DNA of 64,000 nt from Paenibacillus sp. FSL H7-0357 (GTDB taxonomy: Bacteria > Bacillota > Bacilli > Paenibacillales > Paenibacillaceae), in the NCBI RefSeq assembly GCF_000758525.1, contig NZ_CP009241.1, positions 4,216,001-4,280,000 on the forward strand, given 5' to 3'. Numbering within the stretch: position 1 is the stretch's first letter; every line of letters starts with the position of its first letter. Below are positions 36,801 to 46,400 of this stretch, one piece after another. Under the pieces are notes generated by a model that did no database searches, was not told the origin of the DNA, and saw only the letters and a list, made by a program, of their open reading frames with translations. Made by a program: the position numbers and the translations under genes.

Positions 36801-39800
36801 ATGATCCCGGCACGTTTTGTTAAGCTTGCTGTGCTGCCTTTGACACCAAACCGCAAGGTAGACCGGCAATTCCTTTCACGGCTGCCGCTGGACAAGGCGG
36901 TATTAACCCGCAGTTACACAGCGCCGCGAAGCACAACTGAGATCCGGCTCGCCGAGGTATGGGGAGAGGTGCTGAACCTGACCAGCGTCGGAATACATGA
37001 TCATTTTTTTGATTTGGGCGGTAATTCTTTGTTGGCTGTCAAGCTGCTGACTGAAATCCGCTCCAGGATGCAGGTGGAGCTGACGCTCCGGGAGCTGCTT
37101 ATCGCCTCCACCATTGCCAACATGGCAACTGAACTGGATGACGCTGCGGTGGCACCTTTGTCAGAGACGGGAAGCTCAGCCAGAGTGGGCTTACCCGAAT
37201 TTACAGTGTCGCCGCAAGAAGCCTTTGAACCTTTTCCTTTGACCGAAGTACAGATGGCCTATTGGAGCGGAAGACGGACAGGCAGCGCCGCCACTCATGT
37301 CTATCAGGAGATGGAGTTTGCGGGTCTTGATCTTGAACGTTTCGAACAGTGCTTCCAGACGCTCATTAAGCGGCATCCTATGCTGCGGGCAATGGTCTTG
37401 CCGGACGGCATGCAGCAGATTCTGGAAGAGGTCCCGCCTTACCCGGTGAGAATGGCAGACGCAAGCGGCTGCTCCGAAGCGGAGCGCGTCTCACGGCTGG
37501 ACGACATCCGTCAAGTGATGTCGCAGACCATTCATACCGGCAGTTGGCCGATGTTCGCCATTGAAGCGACCCGGCTGCCCGAAGGACTGACCCGGCTGCA
37601 TATCAGCTTTGACCTTATGATCGCCGATGCACTGAGTTTTCGGATTATTCTGGAGGAACTGGCTGCGCTGTATGCCGGAACAGCCCAATTGCCACCACTG
37701 GAAGCAACTTTCCGTGATTATGTGCTGTCCTTGCTGTCCGTAACCTCTGCAGACCGTTATAGAATGGCGCAGACCTATTGGCAAGAGCGGCTACCCCGCC
37801 TCCCGGCCGGTCCGCATTTGCCTGTTGCGGTTTCTCAAGGCTTGAAGCGGCAGGAATTTAAGCGCTGGAAGGCCGTTCTGCCGGCCAGTCTCTGGTCGAA
37901 GCTGTCAGCGGCGGCACGCAAACGGGGGTTAACTTCCTCCGCATTGCTGCTCGCCTGTTATGCGGAAGTACTTGCGCTGTATGCAAAGCAGCCGCATTTC
38001 CTGTTGAATCTAACGCTGTTTAACCGTCTCCCTCTGCATCCGCAAATGGAACATTTGGTTGGCGATTTCACAACCATCAGTCTGCTGGAGGTCGATTACC
38101 GTGAACCTCTTCCTTTTGGCAGCAGGGCTGGGCAGCTCCAGAAACGTCTGTGGACTGATCTCGATCACCGCCTTTACAGTGGCATCCGTGTGACAGAACA
38201 GCTTATGGCCCACAGCATTCTGAGTGAACCGGTTCCGGTGGTGTTCACAAGCCTGCTGGACTTGTCTGACAGGGAGGGGACGACAGCCGGATTTGATCAG
38301 ATCTTCCAGCGGAGGAATGAATCCGAGACGGAAGCACGCAGTCTGTCGGAGACACCTCAGGTATGGCTGGATCACCAGGTAGCTGAACGGGACGGCGAGC
38401 TTCACTACAATTGGGACGCGGCCCTGAGCAAGTTCCCGCCGGGAGTGCTGGATGAGATGTTTGCCATCTATGGAAGCTTGCTGCGCCGATTGGCAGAAGA
38501 AGAAGAGGCCTGGGAGCAGGCCCTGCCGCTGGCCGATTCGGGTTCAGCCGGATTCGCACACCGCCTGAGACTGGCGGAAATTGACACACGGCACCGACAC
38601 AAACAGGAGACGCAGGACATTGCCCTGCATCATGGCTTTCAGCGGATGGCCCGCACTCAGCCCAATGCTCCGGCCCTGATTGTGGGCGGATATACGTTCT
38701 CTTACGGAGAGTTGAACCGCAAAGCCAATGCTATAGCGCATCAGTTGGTGGCGTATGGCATACAGCCGGAGACATTAGTTGCCGTAGTGATGGAAAAAGG
38801 CTGGGAGCAGGTAGCGGCGGTTCTAGGGATCTTAAAGGCCGGAGCGGCCTACCTGCCGGTAGATGCAGGTCTGCCTGCCTACCGCATTGGAGAGCTGCTG
38901 GAGCTCGGACAGGTTCAAGTGGTACTGGTCCAGTCCTCTGTCCCTGTAGGTGATTGGACCACTACCGGTATTAAGACCCTAGAGGTCAGCGAAAATACCG
39001 GAAACGAAGAGACGCCGGAATATGGAGGCAATGCAGACGGAATAGGCGAGCAACTGGCCTACGTTTTATTCACTTCCGGCAGTACAGGAACGCCTAAAGG
39101 GGTGATGATCAGCCATATAGCCGCGGTTAATACGTTGACCGATATTCACCGCAGCCAGGGGCTGAACCCGCAGGATCTCGTGCTTGGCCTTTCTTCGCTA
39201 AGCTTCGATTTGTCCGTATTCGACATCTTCGGCTGCTTGGCGGCAGGAGGCACACTTGTGCTGCCAGAGCCGCAGCGGCTGCGCGATCCAGCACACTGGC
39301 TGGAGCTAATGCAGAAGCACCGGGTTACGGTCTGGAACAGCGTTCCCGCCTTCATGAACATGCTATTGATCTATGCCGCATCTGAGGTACGGCTGGACTC
39401 CCTCAGACTGTGCCTGCTGAGCGGAGACTGGATTCCTTCTACTCTTCCGGGAGCTATTCGCCGCCTAAGTACTCAGGCCGAGGTTATTGCGCTTGGCGGG
39501 GCAACCGAAGCAGCGATCTGGTCGATTCAGTTCCCGGTTCACACTGTCGATCCGGCTTGGACCAACATTCCCTATGGTCTATCCATGTCCGGCCAGCGTG
39601 TATATGTGCTGAATGCACGGATGGAAGAATGTCCAGTATCGGTGCCGGGAGAGTTATATATTGGCGGTCTGGGTGTTGCCAGCGGCTACTGGCGGGATGA
39701 GCTCCGCTCTGCTGAACGCTTTGTCATGTCGCCTATCACCGGAGAACGCCTCTACCGGACGGGGGATTGGGGCCGCTATGGATCAGACGGGGTCATTGAA

Positions 39801-40460
39801 TTCCTTGGACGCGACGACCTCCAGGTCAAAATCAGCGGCTACCGCATTGAGTTAAGCGAAATCGAAAGCATCCTGAAGACCTGTCCCGGCGTTCAAGAGG
39901 CTACTGTGCTTGCTGAAGGAGAGGAGGACGCGAGACGTCTGCGCGCTTTTGTGGTTCTCGGTTCGGAACGGCAACCCATGCCGGACCCGGCTGTACTGCG
40001 TTCCCATCTGCGCTCCCGGCTTCCAGGCTATATGGTTCCTTACAGCATAAGCATTCTCGAAGAATTCCCTTTGACTCCCAACGGCAAAACTGACCGCAAA
40101 GCACTCCTGGCCATTCTGCCTGAGACGTTTGAACCCGCAGCGGGACCGGCGCAATCCGTATTGGAAGAAGGTATTATCTCCATTTGGAAGGAACTGCTGA
40201 ACCGTCCGCATATCGGCAGGGATGAGCATTTTTTCGACCTTGGCGGGAATTCGCTCAAGCTGGTTCAAATGCAATTGAAGCTGCAGGGGATGCTGAACCG
40301 CGAGATTCCTATCATCGAACTGTTCAGGCATACCTCCGTCGCAGCGCTGGTTGAATTTTTCGGAAGTGCTTCAGTGGACAAGTCCCCTACAGGTATGGAG
40401 CAAAAAGCGGCGGACCGTGCGGACAGACGGTTTCAAGCAAGACAGACGCGCCGCAGATGA
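33885..40460 (+). CDS. clbJ: NRPS C-A(Gly)-T-Cy-A(Cys)-T (ClbJ-like)
   Basis: This 2191-aa bimodular NRPS begins with a C domain (HHIVADG at 176). A1 has specificity D-I-L-Q-L-G-L-V-W plus Lys, a standard Gly code. T1 has LGGNSL (Ser1048). The second condensation-type domain is a heterocyclization domain: the DxxxxD motif D1243-LMIA-D1248 replaces HHxxxDG. A2 has D-L-F-N-L-S-L-I-W plus Lys, one change from the Cys code DLYNLSLIWK. T2 has LGGNSL (Ser2123). The protein should add Gly and Cys and cyclise Cys to a thiazoline. Domains, substrates and length agree with ClbJ (about 2166 aa). Docking is expected with the ClbI-like protein upstream and the ClbK-like protein downstream. Confidence 0.95.
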   Translation: MAEQVALSSLSPEQKQWFRLQMRERGIPVLQIPLEKQTRDGNGLPLSYSQERLWLMEQLSGTASSYHLHQAIRITGTLKKGHLEASLRLLAAGHESFRTSFTATEGKPQQHIAADSVIPLLQVKVTGATEAERLRQVEQAAQPLLTQPFDLGRPPLLRAGLYELAEDDHMLVFVIHHIVADGWSLRLLTEEWVQLYNVLCKGQSLPHNQREYDYADYACWQREWMQAEMLTEGLHYWKEQLQGADPFYTIPSHRPRPRLLTSGGDSCTLRIEAEELEALRVLARSAGASLFMTVLAAFNVLLYRYTGRGDVVVGTPTAGRCREETEEMLGCFVNNVMLRTDIREAGSFTEVLQLTMQTVLGALKAQEIPFEHVLDALNPPRDMAYSPLFQLFFIFQQGGMSLDQLDGAVCTPQKWTQPSAKFDITLEVIEHLHHLDVMLEYNTDLYDKRIAEGLLANYVWMLGNLPAKTQQTLPQLPLISPFEEAELHKAGIGPGVVYPERSTLYSLVERQAAANPSAVAIVCGPRSYTYAELYGAAERLAAYLQCSVGAGPGHRVGICARPSFELAAGILGILISGSAYVPLDPVFPEQRLQYIAGHAELDCILVDHPAEAERFGDHRCCDISPGSPCWQTNRALSDSKASERPHHAYMIYTSGSTGQPKGVAVTHRNAVHFLYAMQDLLHMTSEDSLLSVTTCSFDIFLLELFLPLSAGATLIFPQEGSSSDPGLLMENMNRYKPTFMQATPVLWRLLLAEGWKGSEHMTVLCGGEELKPELAAQLLHRGKAVWNLYGPTETAVWSLAHKLTPDDLLHKVPIGRPIGRTTCLILDEALALVPFGAEGTLYIGGDGVTDGYHRQPELTAQKFIMNPLDQAGGRLFNTGDRVRLLPGGEMVYLGRKDQQLKLRGFRIEPSEIEQQLNLQPEIAASAVVACDDGQGEQLLAAYWVPAPLASGKETIPDEADWKETLREVLPSYMIPARFVKLAVLPLTPNRKVDRQFLSRLPLDKAVLTRSYTAPRSTTEIRLAEVWGEVLNLTSVGIHDHFFDLGGNSLLAVKLLTEIRSRMQVELTLRELLIASTIANMATELDDAAVAPLSETGSSARVGLPEFTVSPQEAFEPFPLTEVQMAYWSGRRTGSAATHVYQEMEFAGLDLERFEQCFQTLIKRHPMLRAMVLPDGMQQILEEVPPYPVRMADASGCSEAERVSRLDDIRQVMSQTIHTGSWPMFAIEATRLPEGLTRLHISFDLMIADALSFRIILEELAALYAGTAQLPPLEATFRDYVLSLLSVTSADRYRMAQTYWQERLPRLPAGPHLPVAVSQGLKRQEFKRWKAVLPASLWSKLSAAARKRGLTSSALLLACYAEVLALYAKQPHFLLNLTLFNRLPLHPQMEHLVGDFTTISLLEVDYREPLPFGSRAGQLQKRLWTDLDHRLYSGIRVTEQLMAHSILSEPVPVVFTSLLDLSDREGTTAGFDQIFQRRNESETEARSLSETPQVWLDHQVAERDGELHYNWDAALSKFPPGVLDEMFAIYGSLLRRLAEEEEAWEQALPLADSGSAGFAHRLRLAEIDTRHRHKQETQDIALHHGFQRMARTQPNAPALIVGGYTFSYGELNRKANAIAHQLVAYGIQPETLVAVVMEKGWEQVAAVLGILKAGAAYLPVDAGLPAYRIGELLELGQVQVVLVQSSVPVGDWTTTGIKTLEVSENTGNEETPEYGGNADGIGEQLAYVLFTSGSTGTPKGVMISHIAAVNTLTDIHRSQGLNPQDLVLGLSSLSFDLSVFDIFGCLAAGGTLVLPEPQRLRDPAHWLELMQKHRVTVWNSVPAFMNMLLIYAASEVRLDSLRLCLLSGDWIPSTLPGAIRRLSTQAEVIALGGATEAAIWSIQFPVHTVDPAWTNIPYGLSMSGQRVYVLNARMEECPVSVPGELYIGGLGVASGYWRDELRSAERFVMSPITGERLYRTGDWGRYGSDGVIEFLGRDDLQVKISGYRIELSEIESILKTCPGVQEATVLAEGEEDARRLRAFVVLGSERQPMPDPAVLRSHLRSRLPGYMVPYSISILEEFPLTPNGKTDRKALLAILPETFEPAAGPAQSVLEEGIISIWKELLNRPHIGRDEHFFDLGGNSLKLVQMQLKLQGMLNREIPIIELFRHTSVAALVEFFGSASVDKSPTGMEQKAADRADRRFQARQTRRR

Positions 40461-40485
40461 TTTTGAACATAAGGGAGGAAACACA

Positions 40486-43400
40486 GTGAGCAAGGAACAG
40501 TCGGAGCAGGATATAAGCAATGATATCGCCATCGTCAGCATGGTGTGCCGGTTCCCCGGGGTGGATACCGTGGAGCAGTATTGGGAGCTTCTAGCTAGTG
40601 GGACGGATGCGCTTCAACTAAGCCCCGCACCGGCAGGACCAGGCATAGAACCCCTGAACCGCTTGGGGACCGAAGGTCTGATCCCGGTGAATACTTCATT
40701 GAAGGACACTGAGAAATTTGATGCTGCCTTCTTCAAGCTGACCAGCAGGGAAGCCGAAATCACCGATCCGCAGCATCGGCTTTTTATGGAGAGCGCCTGG
40801 GAGGTACTGGAGAAGGCAGGGTATAACCCGCTGAATTATCCCGGACTGATTGGTTTGTTCGCGGGAGTCAGCACCAGTACTTACCTGATTAACCACTTGC
40901 TTGCGGACAGGGACCGGAACGAATCCGTCAGTGATTTGCAGCTTATGATCGCCAATGACAAGGACCATATGACCGCCCAAATTGCCTATCGTCTAAATAT
41001 TTGCGGACCTGTCGTTGCCGTACAAACTTCTTGTTCGACTTCTCTCGTAGCAACGCACCTGGCCTGTGAAAGTCTGCTCAGCGGACAATGCGACCTTGCA
41101 CTGGCAGGGGGCGTGACGCTCAAATTTCCGCAAGTTCCGGGCTATCTGCATCGCCAAGGAGGGCTGACCGCAGCAGATGGGATGATTCGCGCTTTTGACG
41201 CAGAGGCTACTGGGACTGTATACAGTAATGGCCTGGGAATCGTCGTCTTGAAAAGGCTTGAAGATGCACTGCGGGACGGAGATATGATCCAGGCCGTAAT
41301 CAAAGGTTCGGCAATTAACAGCGACGGCGCTAACCGGATCGGCTACGCTGCTCCCGGTGTAGATGGCCAGGCGGCGGTCATTGCTGAAGCCATGAGCATC
41401 GCACAAGTCCAGCCGGATGCAATCAGCTACGTTGAAGCTCACGGCAGCGGCACGCCGCTTGGAGATGATATTGAGCTTGAGGCGCTAAGCAGAGCGTTTG
41501 CAGCGGCGCACTCCAACCGTTTTTGTGCAATTGGTTCGGCCAAAACCAACATCGGCCATGTCGAGATGGCTTCTGGGGCAGCCGGTCTGATCAAAACAGC
41601 CTTGGCGCTCAAGCACCGGAAAATTCCGGCAAGCCTTCATTTTGAGACACCGAATCCCAAGCTTGAAGAGTATAGTAGCCCCTTCTACGTTAATGATATG
41701 CTTGCTGACTGGGATGCCGGGGCACATGGGCGGTATGCCGGAGTCAGCTCCTTTGGACTAGGTGGAATCAATGCCCATTTGGTGCTTACGGAAGCACCGG
41801 TTCTGGCGGAAGGGGATGCGGAGAACCGCTGCGAGCTTCTGGTCCTGTCGGCCAAGACAGCAAGTGCGCTGGAGCGGATGTGCGCCAATATGGCGGCCCA
41901 TATAGAAATACACCCGCAGCTTAATCTAAGCGACGTGGCTTATACCCTTAAGACAGGACGGGCGGTATTTGCCGTTTCAAAAGCTATTGTCTTTCGCGGG
42001 CGCACCGATTTGCTGGAGCAGCTAAGGGCTGCGAGTGTAATCGGAACTACACGTCAGGGATCTGCAGCGGAGAGCAAGCAGACTGTTTGTTTAAGCTTCT
42101 CCCAAAGCTGTGTGCTCTCTGCAGAGGAGGCTCGCGATTTATACGAATCGAGTCCGACATTTCAGCAGTTGATTAGTGAGCTGTCCGACCAAATCCGCCG
42201 CTCATATCCACTCGACCTGCGACATTATGTTCGGTCCGCCCTTGCACCTGAACCATCTTCTGCTACCGCGAGAATGCTGTCGTTTGCGCTGCAATTGGCG
42301 CTTGGCCGCCTGTTCCTTGGCTGGGGTATCCAAGCCTCTTCCATCGTTGGTACCGGAATAGGCGACTGGGTCAGACAGGTGTTGAAGGGCGAATGCGCCC
42401 TGGAGGATGCTTTACATCAGCCCTACAGCGAAGACAAGGATCATACTTCCGGTCATGCACCTGTGCAGGAGGAGCAGGTCTATGTCCTGAACCTGGGCAA
42501 GCCCAGCCAATCCGACGGGCAGATTGCAGCGGCAGGTCAAGTACCCGGACTCTATTGGCTGCAAAGCGAAATCGCCCGATTATGGCTGGCAGGCGCTGAA
42601 CTGGATTGGGTGCTGTATTACGAAGGAGAACGCAGACGCAAGCTAGAGCTCCCAACCTATCCTTTTGAACGAGGTGTATTCTGGATCGGCCCTTCCAGCG
42701 GGCGTGCCACAGCAGATGTTGAGAGTGGAAGCCGCCAAGGAAACAGAATGGCAGACAATAACTATTATCAGCAGAAAGTCAAAGAAATCTGGGAGCAGAG
42801 CCTTGGGCTCGAGATCGCGGATGGACAGGAGACCTTCTTCGAGCTGGGCGGGCATTCCCTGCTGGCGACCCAAATTTTGTTTGTGATGAACAAGACCTTC
42901 TGTACAGAAATTACGCTCCAGCAATTTTTCGATCATCCTACTGTGGACGATCTGGCTGCATTGGCAGCGGAGCAAGCCGGGCAAGGCATCAGTGCGTATT
43001 CTGATCTTCCCGAGGTGCAGATTGCCTTGGCGGAGCGGTATGATCCCTTTCCACTGACCGATGTGCAAAAGGCCTACTGGATCGGCCGTTCGGAGGGCCT
43101 AGAGCTTGGAAATGTATCGACCCATATGTATTTTGAAAATGATGTCGCTGACCTTAATCTAAGCACGTTCCAGCAGGCGTTCCAAGCGCTGATTGACCGG
43201 CATGACATGCTTCGCTCGGTGATTCTTCCGGATGGGCAGCAGCAGATTCTGCCTCAAGTTCCCAGCTATATAATCCATTCCTATGACCTCACCGCTTTTG
43301 GGGAAGAGGAGCGAAGCGCCCATGTGCGGTCTATTCGTGAAGAGATGTCGCACCAGGTGCTGGATTGCTGCCAGTGGCCGTTGTTTGATGTCCGCGCGAC

Positions 43401-46400
43401 GCGGCTGCCTGAAGGCCGGGTCCGGCTGCATATCAGCGTTGATCTGCTAATCGCTGATGCCTGGAGCCTGGAGCTGCTGCTGCGTGAGCTCTCAGTACTT
43501 TATCTGAATCCGGCACATGTCTTCGAGCCGCTGACCTTGTCCTTCCGCGATTATGTGCTGGCTACTGCAGAGATTGAAAAAAGCGAATTATTCCGCCGCT
43601 CCGAGACGTACTGGAAGGGCCGGCTGGACTCCCTGCCAATGGGACCGCAGTTTGAACTGGTGAAGGAACCGTCCCAAGTGCTGAAGCCGGAATTCAGACG
43701 GCGGCAGCATGTCATCTCCGCCCCACACTGGAAGCAGCTCAAAAAGAGAGCGGAAGGTTATGGCATTACCTCTACAGTGGCTTTACTGTCTGCTTTTTCG
43801 GAGGTGCTGACGTTATGGAGCCGCAAGGCGCATTTCGCCCTTAATCTGACCTTATTCAACCGTCTGCCGATCCATCCCGAAGTGGGCGAGGTCATTGGGG
43901 ACTTCACCTCCCTGACTCTGCTGGAAATTGACAACCGCGAACCGGGTGCCTTCATCAGCCGGGCCCAGCACCACCAGCGCAGGCTGCTTGAGGATATGGA
44001 TCACCGCTATTTCAGCGGTGTGCGGGTGACAAGGGAGCTGCTGGCCAAATACAAAGAGCCATCGAAGGCGATTGTACCCGTAATCTTCACGAGCATTCTG
44101 AATCAGACGGAACAAGCTGCGACCGAAGGCCAGCCAGCCCAGGCCTTGCAGGAGGATCGCTATAGTGTCTCGCAGACTCCTCAGGTGTGGCTGGATCACC
44201 AGGTGCTGGAACGGGATGGAGAGCTGCATTTCAATTGGGATTCTGTAGATGAACTGTTCCCGGCCGGCATGCTGGACGAGATGTTTGCTGCATATTGCGA
44301 GCTGCTGGACATGCTGGCTAAGGAAGCACAAGTCTGGGATGAACCACTGCCCCTGAGTATGGAGCTTTCGCGCAGATTGCCGCACCGCGAACGTCTTCAT
44401 GAGGTTGCAACATTCCATACCCGGCCACTACTGCCTAATCCGTCACCTGGGTCACTGCTGGAGCGTTACCATAACAATGTAAGGCAACGACCGTCCGCAG
44501 TGGCACTTATCGCCTCTGGAGGGCAGCTTAGTTATTCCGAATTGAATGACTACGCCGATTACGTTGCCGGTCAGCTTATCCTAAATGGAACCCGTCCGGG
44601 CGAACCGGTGGCCGTTGTGATGCACAAGGGCTGGGAGCAGATTGCTGCCGTGCTTGGGATTCTCAAGGCTGGCTGCGCGTATCTGCCCGTAGATGCCTCA
44701 CTTCCCCAAGCCCGGATAGCTGAGCTTCTGCGGCTTGGACAAGTCGCAAATGCCGTCATTCAGCCCGATTTGGATCACTCAGATTGGCCGCAGCTTATGC
44801 CCGTTGTTCTTAACGGACAGTGCAAGCCGGACGGCAAATACGGAGCAGAGGACCCGGAGGCAGCGGACCGCCTGGCGTATATTATGTTCACTTCAGGGAG
44901 CACGGGCGTTCCCAAAGGTGTCATGGTCAATCAGCGCTCTGTTCTCAATACCATTGAAGATATTCTTCACACTTATAAAGTTGGACCGCATGATGTCATG
45001 TTCGGCTTGTCTGCGCTGAACTTTGACCTGTCCGTGTTTGATATCTTCGGCATGCTCTCTGCAGGAGGCACACTCGTTCTGCCAGACAAGGATCATCTCC
45101 GGGACCCTGCACATTGGCTGGAGCTGATGAACCGGACAGGCGTAACCCTCTGGAATACAGTTCCTGCACTCCTCAGCATGCTTACGGAACTGGTCAAAGA
45201 TACGAATTCGCCAGTCTGCAGCTCGCTGCGTCTGGCTCTGCTTAGCGGTGACTGGATACCGCTGGGCTTGCCTCAAGCAACCAGCCGGTTGAAGCCAGGG
45301 CTTGAGGTGGTCTCTTTAGGCGGTGCTACCGAAGCAGCCATCTGGTCGATTGCTTACCCGGTTCAGGAGGTGTTGCCTGGCTGGACCAGCATTCCTTACG
45401 GACGTTCACTCGCCAATCAACGGGTATACGTGCTAAACGAACGGATGGAGGAGTGCCCTATAGGCGTATGCGGGGAATTGTATATTGGGGGAGAAGGCCT
45501 CGCTATGGGTTACTGGCAGGATGAACTGCGAACCCTGGAACGATTCATCCGTCATCCTCTGACCGGCCAGCGGCTCTACCGCACCGGCGATCTCGGGAGA
45601 TATGCGGAGGACGGAAATATAGAATTCTTGGGCCGGGAGGATCTGCAGATTAAGGTACGCGGGCATCGCATTGAGCTAGGCGAGATCGAAGCTGCCCTGA
45701 AATCCCATCCGTATATCAAGGAGGCTACCGTAATCAGCCAAGGGGAAGGCGAACGCAAACGGTTGTCCGCCTATGTGACCGTCGACCGTGAACAAGCTTA
45801 CGGTGTCGCGGGGATGGCCGGGCAGGAATTGATTACGGGGGCAGTGGACCGGATGTTGTTCAAGCTGAATGAACCCGCATTGCGAAATAATCTATCCGGT
45901 AAAAGCTACAGTCTGGGTGATGCAGCGGAAGGCAACGATCCATTCTTGCGGCGGCGCAGTTACCGCAGCTTTGTGAAGGAGCCGATTTCCCGGCAGCAAT
46001 TCGGGGCATTTACGTCCGCTTTGTCACAAAGGACTTTCGATGGTCTTCCTTTTCCCAAGTTCCAATATGGTTCTGCAGGCGGGCTGTATCCAGTCCAGGT
46101 CTACTTCCATCTGAAGCCTGGAGCGGTAGAGGATCTGCCTGGCGGGCTGTATTATTACAACCGCAAGGAGCATCAGCTTGTACTGCTCGAAGAACATCCA
46201 CGGATGGATGCTGCCATTCATGCACCGGGGAACCGTGAAGTTTTTGAAGCTTCGGCCTTCCAGATTTTCCTGATCGGCTGCATGGATGCAATCGTCCCTA
46301 TGTATGGACAGAAGGATGGGCTGGGCTATTCGATGATGGAAGCCGGGATCATCTCGCAGCTCCTGGAAGATAAAGGCCCTGAGCACGGAATTGGCTTAAT

